The notes below the pieces were generated by a model. That model was not told where the DNA came from, ran no database searches, and saw only the letters and a program-made list of their open reading frames with translations. Shown one piece after another: positions 36,034 to 48,106 of a stretch of DNA of 64,000 bases (its first letter is position 1; every line of letters starts with the position of its first letter). The DNA lies in the NCBI GenBank assembly GCA_920105625.2, contig OV050030.1, positions 405,933,034-405,997,033 on the forward strand, written 5' to 3'. Made by a program: the position numbers and the translations under genes. This stretch comes from Clusia tigrina. Taxonomy: Eukaryota > Arthropoda > Insecta > Diptera > Clusiidae.

Positions 36034-37345
36034 CAGGGTTGCCCAAATTCGACGGAATGTTTTTGTTAAAAAAATCAAAGAAAAAAATAAAAATTTGGCG
36101 GTTGGCAATCTTAATCATTTAATTTGTTCCAAGTAGATTTGTTTACATCAATTTTTGAATATGATATCTCTCAAATGGCCGCCTCTGGCGTTGATGGCGT
36201 ATTGTGCCCTTTTTGCAGCATTTTCCATCGTTTTCGCCAACATTTCGGCCGGAATAGCGGCTATTTCTTCACGAATGTTGTCCTTGAGCTCTTCTACGGT
36301 CCTTGGCTTGTTAACGTAAACCTTTGACTTCAAATATCCCCACAAGAAGAAGTCAGGCGGCGTCAAATCGGGCGAACGCGGTGGCCAGTCCAAATCACCA
36401 CTTTTCGACATCAAACGGCCCGGAAACAAATTCTTCAGAAAATCGATTGTTATGCGACTTGTGTGCGGTGGAGCGCCGTCTTGTTGAAACCAGAACTGCC
36501 TCATACGCTTTCGACGAATAATTGGCATCACAAAATTGGTCATCATGTCGCGATAACGCTCCTGGTTGATGGTAACAGCATGGCCATTTTCATTTTGGAA
36601 GAAAAACGGCCCAATGACCGTTTTCGCACTAACGCCGCACCAAACTGTGACTTTTTCGTCATGAAGAGGCACTTCTTGAATCTCCTGAGGATTTTCAGTG
36701 GCGTAAATACGGCAATTTTGCTTATTTACGGTCCCATTCAATGTGAAATGGGCTTCATCGGACATGATAATTTTGTTCCAAAATTGCTCGTCATCTTCGG
36801 CCATTTCGATGACTCTTTGGGCCCATTCCAATCGACGAGGCTTGTCCGTAGGCAACAATCTTTGCGTCAATTGAATTTTGTACGGGAACTCAATCAAATC
36901 AACGCGAATAATCCGTTGTAAAGTGGACCGAGCCATGCCCAACTGCTGAGAACGGCGTTTTTGGGATGTTCTTGGGGACCTCTCAACACTGGCTCGTACG
37001 GCAGCGATATTCTCGGCCGATCGCCTTGGTCGACTTTTATTTGGCCTCTTCGGATTAGAAAGAGCCTCACCAGCCGAAAATTTTTCGTATAAACGCTTAA
37101 TGGTGTTCTTAGAAGGCGCACTTCTCACATTTTTTAAGTTTTTAAAAGCACGTTGAGTTTTCACAATTGACTTCTTCTGTTGAATGTAAATTTCAACTAT
37201 TTCAGAGCGCTCGCGTGGCGTGTATTGTTCCATGGTAAAAATCTGCTTGGACTGACGCTTCAAACGCGGTATGTCATTAAGCGATCTGACATCTCTGTCA
37301 AAAGTTATGGCGTTGCCAGATGGGTCCGTCGAATGGGCAACCCTG
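36034..37345 (-). mobile_element. Full-length DD41D Tc1/mariner element (1312 bp)
   Basis: Bounded by TA at 36032-36033 and 37346-37347, with terminal inverted repeats starting CAGGGTTGCCC on both sides; the right repeat lacks two of the A residues present in the left one. It contains one uninterrupted transposase frame. The 469 bp copy at 3601-4069 is an internally deleted relative. The 41-residue spacing between the last two catalytic Asp fits the DD41D (rosa-type) group known from tephritid flies; that placement rests on recollection of the group's definition. Confidence 0.93.
36148..37233 (-). CDS. DD41D Tc1/mariner transposase, intact frame
   Basis: A 361-residue frame from ATG at 37233 (MEQYTPRERSEIVEIYIQQ). 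The frame is open slightly further upstream without an ATG. The N-terminal 110 residues or so form the DNA-binding part: a first helix-turn-helix (about 8-50), a basic linker (PKRPNKSRPRRS, 61-72) and a second one around 90-110. The catalytic domain has Asp159 in IIMSDEAHF, Asp252 in FQQDGAPPHT and Asp294 in LTPPDFFLWG, 41 residues after the second. A transposase of this kind cuts and pastes its element at TA sites in the nucleus. No stops or frameshifts are seen, unlike every other transposase in the window, so it may be functional or only recently silenced. Base changes that impair activity cannot be judged here. Confidence 0.93.
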   Translation of the reverse strand: MEQYTPRERSEIVEIYIQQKKSIVKTQRAFKNLKNVRSAPSKNTIKRLYEKFSAGEALSNPKRPNKSRPRRSAENIAAVRASVERSPRTSQKRRSQQLGMARSTLQRIIRVDLIEFPYKIQLTQRLLPTDKPRRLEWAQRVIEMAEDDEQFWNKIIMSDEAHFTLNGTVNKQNCRIYATENPQEIQEVPLHDEKVTVWCGVSAKTVIGPFFFQNENGHAVTINQERYRDMMTNFVMPIIRRKRMRQFWFQQDGAPPHTSRITIDFLKNLFPGRLMSKSGDLDWPPRSPDLTPPDFFLWGYLKSKVYVNKPRTVEELKDNIREEIAAIPAEMLAKTMENAAKRAQYAINARGGHLRDIIFKN

Positions 37346-40140
37346 TAGATGAGAGTTTACGAGGCGATTGCCACATCTCGAAGTTTCTAACGTCGTGTTT
37401 CTGCCGGGAAACGAGGGGGATTTTCCTAATGCCGCCAAATTCCATGAGGAGAGGCGCCCCATTCTATAAAAAACATATCAATTATCCTGCTAAATGGGGA
37501 AATATTTCTCTGGCTGTTGTGAAGAAGTACTGAAAAAAGTTGACCAAATATTTTTTATCATTCACTGTGGGTAAACTTGTCACATAAGAAGCGATTTCCC
37601 AATCAGGGAGATTGCAAAATGTATCCCATCTTATTTCCTTACGTTCACAATAGCAACACTCTTCAATTCAAGCAATTGGTGGCTTTGTAGGTACCTAAAA
37701 GGCACTAACTCACGTTTCCCAGCATTTGGGGTGTATCTTTGTTATCTTGCCATCATTTTCCAGAAACAAAATGCGGGCAATTTATTCGTTTTTGCAACCT
37801 TGATACAAACTGCGGCAGCACACCCCCAGAGTCAAGTAGCAATTTGTGTGTGTAATTGCAAATTAGCGGATAACTTCACCTTTGCATAGGCAGATCCATT
37901 TTTGGCCAGCGTTGTGGTGTGCTCACACTTTGACGGAAAAGTTTCCAAGTATTCCAATCTCTACGACCGCATGTGGCGAAGAGTGAATAATCACAGATTT
38001 TTCGCTTTCATTTAATTTATATTTTACGAACAAATTGTGTGGAAATTCCACTGTAAGTCAAGAAGCTGCTACTCTATGCTCATCATCCCAGGGAGCGTTG
38101 AACTTTCCCACAAGATCACGTAACAATCAGATTGGATCTTGTATGAGAAGAAAGACCGGACAAAACTGAATTTGTGGAAGGCATAAATTTCACAAAAGCG
38201 TGTCATAAATTATAATTAAAATAAAAATTCTCACATTTGTCAAAATTTGAATTTATCAGTGTCCGTATATAATATTTAATTATATTTGTAAAACAATAAA
38301 AGATTTAATTTAATAATTTTATTGCAAAACGATTAAAATCCATCAAAACCCCACAGCCAAGAATGACAAATAGCGGCGCAGACATGAAAACAAAGCATTC
38401 ATTATTGTGACTACGTCGATGAAAACGATAATGACACCAACAACAGCTCCAACTAACATAATAACAACAATGATATAAGCAGATAATGACAAAGTCGTGA
38501 TCAAGCACAACTCAGCTAACAATTACGTTTACTATTGTCACACATTCACACACACATACACACATAGTTTCAAACACACCCTCAAAACGCACTCTTAACT
38601 GCTCCCAAGCTATTGTTGCAGTAAGAAGAAGTGAGATATTTGTGCACGAAACAACGGTCTACAAGCGAGTAACAGTTAATTACAAGGAACCGCTCGCGCA
38701 TACCGAACCACACTGAACCAAATCACAGCCCAGTCAGCCAGCACAGCAAAGCACTGCACAGCAGTGCCCGGCAACTTAATTAAGCTCAAATACGACCATG
38801 ACCTCGCCTATTATATAAGCCCGAAAGACGGCAGACAAACGTGGAAACAAATTAAGCGCAGACCACACAAACGAAACGGAGCGGGTTCAGAAGCAGTGCT
38901 TCTGCCCTCTGTGAGAGCACAACGGGAGCACGCAAGCACCTGTTCGCGAGATCAAAAGCTATAAAAGAAACGTAGAAAGAAGCTAAGCAAATGGCTGCGA
39001 GAGAGGCAACAGGCAGCAGAGCAAGAGCTCCATGGCACCGATGCTACCACACACGTATATGCGGTGTTTACCTAAGAGTGTCTCAACTTGACTCTTATGC
39101 AGATGCATGAGTGTGTGTGTGTACGCGCGAGTTGAAGTGTTAATGATAAACACTGTTGGGGATCAGAGGTAACATGCAATGCCCACACTCAGAAAATATG
39201 TTCTTTTAAATAGTATTATGCATAAAACCACAAAAACGTTCTAAACTGAATGCTGCCTTATTATTGTGAGAACGTTATTTGCCATCATACCAGCCAGTTA
39301 TGCAGTTATGGAGTTATGCAGTCGAAGCGGCTCTCCTTCTATTTTATCGTTAGAGTACAATTAACATTGGGCGGGAAGAGGAAAATTGAAATTCATCCCA
39401 TAAACAAATTCAGTTGTTTCACAGATAAAGAGTTAGCTCTGAGCTTAGAACGAGGTTAAGTCATTACGCTATGCTTGTGTGTTATCCAATTCTCAGAGAT
39501 TACATTGGAAAGAGATCGGCACAAATGGACATGCTGAAGAATATGCACTTTTGGCTCACTTGAAGTACTATACAAAATCCAAATTTTCCTATGATTAACA
39601 AAGGACAATAAAAGGCGAAACTCAATGCCAATAAAAGGCGAAACTCAATGCCAATAATAATTACTGTGACCAGTGAGGAGCTCCGATGTTGGAAGTGTCT
39701 TCTATGAGTTTCGTGAGATTCTTTTATTTGAGGACTATTCGTAGTGTTTTTGTATGTGCTGTTGAAGGATTGAGTTTATAGCATCATTATAATGGTTTCC
39801 TTCACTTTCCTGCTACGCTCTCACAACCAATCCAGTGCTTCCTCAGTGTAAGCTTATAACTGACAAGTTCTTCAATCAATCTATCCTCAATTTTCCAAAA
39901 GCCTTTCTTCAAACAATGGGTCTGTTTATTGACGTTTGGAGTGTTTCCTGAGGGGCATTTGCAGTATTTCCTATGAAGAGGCAGGTTGATAAAATGTTTT
40001 GACACCAGGTTTACTTGACTAGTCTTCCCTTACCCGTTGCTCCCATTAAATACACTATTACAGATTGGGTTACGTATGCCCAGAATGGTAATTGGGAAGT
40101 CTTTAGAAGCATGCTATGCTTCCAATTATTGCTGACGTAA
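37346..40140. other. Non-coding stretch
   Basis: No gene recognised. A TATATAAGC at about 38811 lacks an initiator at the right distance. A 23 bp unit (AAAGGCGAAACTCAATGCCA core) occurs twice in tandem near 39610-39655. GT-rich DNA lies near 39110. Confidence 0.45.
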
Positions 40141-40720
40141 AGGTTTCTTTTGTCACTTCAAGGTTCCTTTTGTCACTTCAAGATTTCTTTTGTCACTTCA
40201 AGGTTTCTTTTGTCACTTCAAGGTTTCTTTTGTCACTTCAAGGTTTCTTTTGTCACTTCAAGGTTCCTTCTGTCACTTCAAGGTTTCTTTTGTCACTTCA
40301 AGGTTTCTTTTGTCACTTCAAGGTTCCTTTTGTCACTTCAAGATTTCTTTTGTCACTTCAAGGTTCCTTCTGTCACTTCAAGGTTTCTTTTGTCACTTCA
40401 AGGTTTCTTTTGTCACTTCAAGGTTCCTTTTGTCACTTCAAGGTACCTTTTGTCACTTCAAGGATTATTTTGTCACTTCAAGGTTTCTTTTGTCACTTCA
40501 AGGTTCCTTTTGACACTTCAAGGTTCCTTTTGTCACTTCAAGGTTTCTTTTGTCACTTCAAGGTTTCTTTTGTCACTTCAAGGTTTCTTTTGTCACTTCA
40601 AGGTTTCTTTTGTCACTTCAAGGTTCCTTCTGTCACTTCAAGGTTTCTTTTGTCACTTCAAGGTTCCTTTTGTCACTTCAGGGTTCCTTTTGTCACTTCA
40701 GGGTTCCTTTTGTCACTTGA
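40141..40720. repeat. 20 bp tandem array, 29 units
   Basis: AGGTTTCTTTTGTCACTTCA repeats in exact 20-base register from 40141 to 40720. The TTTTGTCACTTCA half is almost invariant; the AGGTTTC half varies (TTT, TCC, TAC, ATT). There are no spacers, so it is not a CRISPR-like array. Frames of about 200 codons across it come from the 60-base common period. Confidence 0.97.
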
Positions 40721-41972
40721 AAAAATAAATAAGAAAAGATAAAAACTTGGTACGAGGGATTGTAGACTACGAATAGGTGTCATGACTAGTCCTTTTAAGT
40801 AAGCTAAGCACTTGGAAATAACCGTATCAAACCCTTTTTCCCGGCTTCTGGGAAGAAGATGATATGATTGACTATTTTTTCTGTGTTCGACCCCAAACGA
40901 AGCAGATATAGACAGAAGCTTTTTGATACTATGTTTTGAGCAAGATTCGAACCCGTAACCCCAACTTTTATCTGGAACATTCTCTTTACTAACTAACTTT
41001 AGGCTAACTAATTTTATATTTAATTTTTGTAAATTTTTTTGGGTGTAGCAGTCAAGCGCTTTACACTCTCAGCTGTTTGCTAATATGCAGCTCAAATAAT
41101 GGTTAACACATTGAACCAGTGTCAGCAGCAATTGTCGATAATGGTAAACAGGCATGCGAACCAAACCGGCTGCTGGCTGCTGGCTGGCTGGCTGACTGAC
41201 TGGGCTGACTGGGCTTGATGGGCGGGCTGGTAGGCATAACACGTTGCCGCAGCAGCGACCGACTGCTGGTGAGTGGAGCTGGCTCTGTGCCTTACCTTTA
41301 GCAACGGAGCGCGCGAGAGAAATTTTGGCTGCTGGGCCATTGTGTTATTATGTGTCTGCAGTGTGGTGGAACTGGTGTGCGCACATCGAGGAACTAATGA
41401 TTTCGGTATTTGCTTCCGTTATAACGAATCAGGGAAAGAAGGGAAAAGTGATTCGCACGGAGAGGTGCAGTGTGTAGTAAAGGCTTGTGATGCTGCTCGC
41501 GCCATTCCAAGCATTGCAATTGATAATGAAGTATTTTGGGCAGCAACGATTTCAGAGACACATCCCCTCCAGTGATAGATGTGCATAGGCACTTCCTTAA
41601 TGCAGGATGCATTTCCTGAAACCAATTTCAACTATTTCGGCAGCACTTTCGCTCTCGTTTCTCGGAGAGAGCGTGTGTTTGAGAGCGAAAGGTCACCGGC
41701 ATACCGCTTACAACCAATGCGGTGCCACTGATTACTGATTACGTGAAAGCCTGGCGGCCGAACAAGCTGAACCAGTCTCAGTGGCCGAGGTAGTGGCAGA
41801 GGCAGCAGCAGTAGCAGCAGCAACCAAACTGCATGCAACTTCGCTGGCAGCAGTTGGGAAGATTTCGTTGACTTTGTTTTTATTTATGACTTTTGGCGTG
41901 TGGCCCGCTCCCCGCTGCTACGACGCTTCATTTTCATTTCGCTCAGGCGCTTACATAATGCCCCGGCGTGTG
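40721..41972. other. Non-coding stretch upstream of the glycine-rich gene
   Basis: No gene recognised. It contains a GGCT/CTGA-rich simple repeat at about 41168-41232 and a GCA-rich stretch near 41785-41825. It probably includes the upstream control region of the gene at 42107, but no specific site can be named. Confidence 0.45.
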
Positions 41973-42006
41973 TATAAAACGCTGCACTATGGCAGATGGC
42001 GTATCA
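41973..42006 (+). promoter_or_regulatory. Core promoter of the glycine-rich gene
   Basis: TATAAAAC begins at 41973 and TATCATTTG places an initiator A (+1) at about 42006, 33 bases downstream. This predicts a 5' leader of about 100 bases to the ATG at 42107. Confidence 0.68.
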
Positions 42007-42106
42007 TTTGTGGCTTAACATTGATCGGACTCACATACCGGAAGGGAAAGGAAGTGGGACGACTCCTTGCGCAGTCAAATTGTTTATTAAATTTCTTTCA
42101 TGAAAT

Positions 42107-43889
42107 ATGGCGAAGTGGCTCATTGTGCGTAGATGCGATTCTGACCAACATGGAATTAAAGGAATAATTAAGTTTTTGTTTTTCGTCCAAATAGTTCAGT
42201 GTTTTGCTGGTGGCCGGCGGTACAGTCAGCGGTAAGCCGACGTTCGGCAAGGAACACGTGCACATACGCATACATCTGCCTGAAGAAAAAGGTGGAGGCG
42301 GAGGTGGTGGAGGTGGAGGTCACGGCGGAGGTGGATTTGGTGGAGGCCATGGCGGTGGTGGCTTCGGTGGCGGCGGCTTCGATGGCGGACATGGCGGCGG
42401 TCATGGAGACGACATAATTGGACCCCTGACAGGTGGCCTCGTGGGTGGTGGCTTTATTGATGCTGGAGGTCATGGAGGTGGCCACGGCGGCGGTTTCGGA
42501 GGAGGTGGCTTCGGCGGCGGACATGGAGGAGGCCACGAGACCCTTATAATTGCCGATGCAGGAGGTGGTGGTCACGGCGGTGGACATGGCGGTGGACATG
42601 GCGGCGGTTATGGTGGCGGTCATGGCGGAGGTGCCGAGACAGTGATAATTGCTGGAGGTGGTGGCGGTGGGCATAGCGGTGGCCATGGTGGCGGTCATGG
42701 CGGAGGTTCCAGTGGAGGTCACGGAGGCGGCCATCAGACCTTGATCATTGCTGATGGTGGTGGTGTTGGTGGTCATGGTGGCGGTCATGGTGGAGGTCAT
42801 GGTGGTGGCCACGGCGGAGGCTATGGTGGCGGTCATGGTGGAGGTGGCGGCTCCGTCAACACTTATGCAGTTATTCAAGAAAGTCACGGAGGTGGTGGCG
42901 GATATGACGGTGGTCACGGTGGTGGTGGTGGCTACAGTTATGGCGGCGGACATGGAGGAGGCGGCGGCGGATCAGATGGCATCGCTCACATCGCAGCGCT
43001 TGCTGCGGCCGCAGGTGGCAGCTCTCATGATGGTGGCTATGGGGACAGTGGCGGCTACAGTTATGGTGGAGGACACGGTGGTGGCCATGGCGGTGGTGGA
43101 GGCTCAGATAGTATCACCCATATCGCTGCTGTTGCTGCGGCAGCTGGTGACAGCTCTCACGATGGCGGCGGTGGCTACAGTTATGGCGGTGGTCATGGTG
43201 GAGGACATGGCGGCGGTGGAGGCTCAGATGGTATTGCTCATATCGCTGCTGTGGCTGCAGCAGCTGGTGGCAGCTCTCACGATGGCGGCGGTGGCTACAG
43301 TTATGGCGGTGGTCATGGTGGTGGCCATGGCGGCGGTGGAGGCTCAGATGGTATTGCTCATATCGCTGCTGTGGCAGCAGCAACTGGTGGCAGCTCGCAT
43401 GATTCCGGCTACGGCGGAGGCGGTGGTGGTTATGGCGGTGGTCACGGTGGAGGTCACGATGATGCCCATATCGCAGCTGTCGCTGCAGCAGCAGGTGCTT
43501 CGTCGTCATCGCATGGTGGTGGCGGGTATAGTGGTGGCTACAGCAGTGGTGGCTACAGCGGTGGTGGCGGTTACAGCGGCGGCGACAGCAGTTCACATAC
43601 CTTGGCTAATATTGCAGCCGTTGCGGCCACTTCCGGCGGCTCTGGCCACGGCAGCAGCGGCTATGGTGCCAGTGGTTATGGCAGCAGTGGTGGAGGTGGT
43701 TACGGCGGCAGTGGTGGAGGTGGCTATGGCGGCGGAGGTGGACACGATGATGCCAAATTGGCTGCCATTGCAGCGGCGGCTGGTACCTCTAGCGGTCACG
43801 GTGGCAGCTCCGGTGGGGGCTACAACTATTCGCCCGCTGGAAGTGGCGGCTGGGCTTCCTCCGGAGGTGGTGGCGGCTGGGGAGCTTGA
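42107..43889 (+). CDS. Secreted glycine/histidine-rich structural protein (two exons)
   Basis: Best model: exon 1 coding 42107-42124 (MAKWLI), a 70 bp intron 42125-42194 (GTGCGT...ATAG) and exon 2 42195-43889, giving 570 residues. The splice creates a clean signal peptide, MAKWLIFSVLLVAGGTVS, followed by a charged segment (GKPTFGKEHVHIRIHLPEEK, 19-38). The rest is Gly/His-rich (GGGHGGGHGGG). Its first half is broken by hydrophobic patches (HETLIIADAG, AETVIIAGG, HQTLIIADGG), its second half by seven alanine modules of IAHIAAVAAAAGGSSHD type, some preceded by GGGYSYGGG. It ends in GWASSGGGGGWGA. This looks like an insect cuticle or other extracellular structural protein; I do not recognise the ortholog. 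The exon 1 model is inferred; exon 2 is certain as an open frame with biased composition. Confidence 0.85.
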
Positions 43890-44166
43890 AATGCCCAACA
43901 TGCTGAGACTGCCAAAGTAGTTTAAGTACGCGTAAATATGCTCGACTGTGCCCACAGCATATTTATTCTAGTCCACTTTGTAAAACAGCACATGTTGCCC
44001 ATCCCATCCACAAAGCGCTCATCTCTCTTTCGCGCGGATTCCCAGCGAATTCCACGAATACCCACATTTCCACATATTGCATACTCTCACCTAAATTATT
44101 TTGAAACGCTTTCATCGTACTGTGTAATTATTATTAAATATTTATGTAAATTTGTAAATTGTACAA

Positions 44167-44172
44167 AATAAA
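44167..44172 (+). terminator. Poly(A) signal of the glycine-rich gene
   Basis: AATAAA about 280 bases after the stop codon, giving a plausible 3' UTR length. Confidence 0.65.
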
Positions 44173-45924
44173 ATTCAAATTTATTTAAATGGAAACGCTT
44201 TCGATTTCTGCGCGTCTCTCTCGCTCTGCTGGGACTGTATAGCGAGGCGTTGGTCTTTACAGCGGGCCTCATGAAATTATGCATCATTTTGACGGCGTCG
44301 TTTGCAGGTTGTTTCGACATGGTTTCCACATTTAATGAAGTGGCTTTTACGAGTTGTTGCCCGAAGCAGCGATAACAGTGGCAACTGCAGCAGCTGCCGA
44401 CAACAACACGAGTAACACTAACAAAAGCAACAACACCGCGATATTATTAAAGTGTGGCACTCGCACCATCAAAGCTGCCAATATGACTCAGGGGGGCACT
44501 TTGGTGTGTGATGTAATATTCGTAACGGTTACGACCGTTATTAACTGCGCAGGCGCACACGCAATGCACCTGCAACAAACGCTCATGGACCTTTTCTCTT
44601 TGTTTTGATTGCTTTCATTTTACATTTCAATTTTATTTACGCAACGGAACCGAGATCGCCACAAGATTTCTTAAGATAGTGGAATAGTTTGAAATTTAAA
44701 ATTATCTCTGAAGCGTTTGGAGCCTAATTTAGGCTTCTTATCAGTTCATTGGTCTCTGCTGTTTTCCTCTTTAAGGTGACATGTTTTTGTACTTATGCTA
44801 TCTTCCTATCCTCCTACGAGAATATAATTACCACATGTCTGTGGAGACGTGATTTAAGTCCCAATCGGTGTCGTATCGTCTTCTGTTGTTTTGAACCAAG
44901 CAAGTTGTGTCACAGGGTCACATTTTTTATTCATCCCTTTTTCTTACAGAGCTTTAAAAAGCATCCTCGCTTCGAAGTGCTGTCATCAACAATTTACTTA
45001 ACGAGGTCAATTATTCCATACAAGAGATTATGAACTTATATCTTCCATGTTAACTCTGATGGATTCCATGTTAACTCTGATGGATTCCAATATAATATTA
45101 AAGTTCTTGAAGTCCCAAAGACAGAGATGTATCTCCTATTCATATCGTAGAAAAACACAGGAATTCACATGTAAAGTATTCTCATTAAAATTCTAGCTTT
45201 AAGAGACTGGTTTGTTCGTCCCTTTTTCTTATTTGACCAACTTAAACGAATAATCAAAATAAATGAAGCATCTGAATGATTTTTAATAAATTTCTTCGAT
45301 CATTGTTCCAACTGTTCCAAAGTCGCACGTATACATTGTTACGGATTACGATGAACCTCAAACTTTTCGATCATATTCGTAAAAATGTTGTTCAGTATCT
45401 GAGTGGGTCGCAAACTCTCTCCCATCCTACTGAGCGAAAGGATTATATACACTTGTTTTTACCAGGTAAGCCCCTATGAGCCAGTGAACTCAAAATGAAC
45501 AATTGGTACAGAACAATGAACAAAATTAACGCAGTCGGTTGGCAACAAGAAACTGCAAATAAGACGGTGCTGACATAATAAGACGATGAACATTCATGTG
45601 GGGCCAATATTTCCATTAGAAAATCCATTTATTCTGACTTTGCGCTTTTGTTAACGACTTTACACCTTTGGGAGCGTCTTCGTTACCTACGTCTCCTTCA
45701 TTGAAACATTCCAAGTGCTCAGATACTTATTTCTCAATTGTGCTTTCATTTTATAGGAAGCATTCCAAGGTCTCAAATACCTATTTCTGGTTTGTGTTTG
45801 ACGGCAAAAATCCCCCCCATATACGAGTATATAATCGTATAGGGAAATTATCCACACTCTTCACGTGAAGGATTTCATATATTTGCAGAGAAATATTGGC
45901 AACAGTTTCCACCACATCAGAGTA
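44173..45924. other. Non-coding stretch
   Basis: No gene recognised. A 23 bp unit (TCCATGTTAACTCTGATGGA core) is duplicated in tandem near 45045-45090. Confidence 0.5.
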
Positions 45925-46330
45925 CAGCACCCTTAAACTAATACTGGGCACATACTGTTAATACTATGAAATGCAATGCTATATACGCCTCCTCTAGATA
46001 TGAGGAGCAGAGGCTATCAACTGAGAAGCCCATGCTATCCATTTGCCTTTCAAAAGTGTAGAGAGCAGTTAGAATGCCAATAAGAAACCTGCAGTCCCTT
46101 CGACTGAGAGAACGAAGAAATATCGAGAATTTCGTATCAAATAATGGGTAATGTAACTTTAGCTTCTCTGCAACCAGAAGTGACTCGCCATCCACTCATA
46201 TGTTGGGTGCCAGACTTCACTGTAGTCACAGACAAACCAAAGGCCGGCTCGGGTCCTATCAGTTACTTTGCAGAGCCTTGTCTAAAAAGCTCATCAGCCA
46301 AGTCGTTCCCAGTAAACAATCTATTGTGTT
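45925..46330 (-). mobile_element. LINE 3' fragment, same group as 18885-23210
   Basis: The minus strand reads LIGPEPAFGLS, then FLRSLSRRDCRFLIGILTA and ERQMDSMGFSVDSLCSS, matching FLLSLGRRDCRLLVGVMTG and its surroundings in the nested LINE. RNase H end plus C-terminal tail only, with stops and frame changes. Confidence 0.78.
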
Positions 46331-48106
46331 GCTACTTCTTATCGTTCTTCTATAACAATTCACTTAGAAGCAGTGCAGGATGCACCCTTAAATATTCGAT
46401 ATTTTGACTGGGAACAGTTTAGATTTAAAGTCAACATATATTTAAATATTATCTAAACCTCTTTTGGTGCTGCCGTGAAGAGCATCTTCTTCATCATCTA
46501 TCATTCACGTTATCTATTTTAGTGCGGCGTATTTCTCAGTATGATTATCACCTCTTCCGGTCTTCAAATCTCCTTCCAGTGCACCAATCAAAAGTCACTT
46601 GTTGATCGTATTTCTACAGTTGATGGCTTTGCCTCTTTTCATTTCCAATTTGTCCCTGTTCTATTAAACTAACTCCAATTCTATACAGGAAATTCGCAAA
46701 TATATAAAACGACATAATAGTATAGTTCAGCTTCAAGAATTAAGGTGGGTTTAGTGTTAATTTAAATTGTGCAAACCAAGTGGAACCATTTGCAAGAACT
46801 ACACAAACATCTTCAGTAGAAGACTCCAATGAATATTTCCTGATTTTCTCAGTAAAATTGAAAAGTACGTAAAATCTTCAATAAACTTTGAGGCTCCTCG
46901 CAGAAAGCAATTGTTGTTATTCTGTGACTGTATTGCTGCACTTAAATAAGTGTATTTGTCTGCCTCAAGGTAAAGATCCTTACTCCTTACATTTCATTCG
47001 ACAGTATGCCATTTGATTGAGGTTTTGTCGCCCCCTGCTCTCTCCTCGACAGTAGCCGAGCATGAAAAGAAAGTTAAATTTCAATTGTACAAAATCAACA
47101 CAAACGCTGAGCGTCTCCAGCTGAAGCTGAGTGATTGTTGCCTGGAGAGAAACGGAATTCTTTGGAAGCAACTCGAAGCAAACGAATTTGTTTATCTTCA
47201 GAACTTATGACAAAGAAAAATATTTTGCCAGCTCTAATGCGAGGCTTGCACTTTTGTTATCACTCGTTTACGCGTTGTTGACGAAACACAAAGCGTTGTT
47301 AGGTTGCCGGGACGCGGTGAGCGGCGCTACCAAGCAACGGTGAGATTGTGTGGTTCCGGGTATTGTGTAAAGCGCTCACACTCGTGCACTGACAGATGCC
47401 GCCAGGGAGTCTTCCATTATTAACGCAGTGCTGAGGAGACTGTCACACAATCCCAGCTATACGAGTACTGCGCCAACATGGCGTTGTTTGTTTTAAGCTG
47501 GAAATGTGAGCCAAGCAGAGACACTCGTATGTGCGTGGAGTTCGTTGAAAAATGAGCGCGTGGTGTGCAAGGATGCATGAAAACTTCTCTTATGGAGGCA
47601 AGAAGAAACCAGTGGAAACGAATGAATGGGGGGTGAGCAGAAAATTAATTAAAAACGTTTTGTGTTTACTTACAAAATGGGCACAGAAATAGTGGAAAGT
47701 GGTTGGTGAGAAACAGTTATAGTGTGGTGAAGGTAGTGGGGCTATTCCTATTACTGATCTCCGAGTAATAGTTAACTCTTCTTGGGCCAAGGTCCCTTTG
47801 AACCAGATCATCAAAAAGGATTTACTGCAACTGAGTTGGTAAAGGACCATAATACTAAGAGATGTCATAACAATAACCAAATTGTACACTCTGGTATTCA
47901 ATATGAGTTAAAAATGTCTGTCGATTTTCCCCTCTTCTACTTCTTTCGCACCCATTCTCTCTCTATCTCTCATTCTATATGTCTATCTATCAGACACAAC
48001 ATAGCTTCACCAGAGAATACAGAGAAAGGACAAATTTTCTGACGTTTAAAAGAAATGTCTTTGTTTATCATTAGTTGCCTATATGGACAGTTTTGTTTAT
48101 CATTGG
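46331..48106. other. Non-coding stretch
   Basis: No gene recognised; short overlapping frames only. Confidence 0.45.

Noticed and set aside
38811..38820. TATATAAGC as a promoter
   Set aside because: No initiator at about 30 bases and no convincing gene downstream.
40141..40720. CRISPR-like regular array
   Set aside because: Units abut with no spacers and the genome is eukaryotic; it is a minisatellite.
40930..41000. Minus-strand GGGTTCGAATCTTGC, a possible SINE or tRNA B box
   Set aside because: No matching A box or cloverleaf, and no second copy in the window.
41781..42167. 128-codon plus-strand frame upstream of the glycine-rich gene
   Set aside because: It spans the inferred TATA box and start site, begins in GCA repeats and shows no domain.
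42168..42953. Minus-strand Thr/Ala-rich frame opposite the glycine-rich gene
   Set aside because: Shadow of GGN-rich coding on the plus strand; the same applies to 43114-43596 and 43593-43955.
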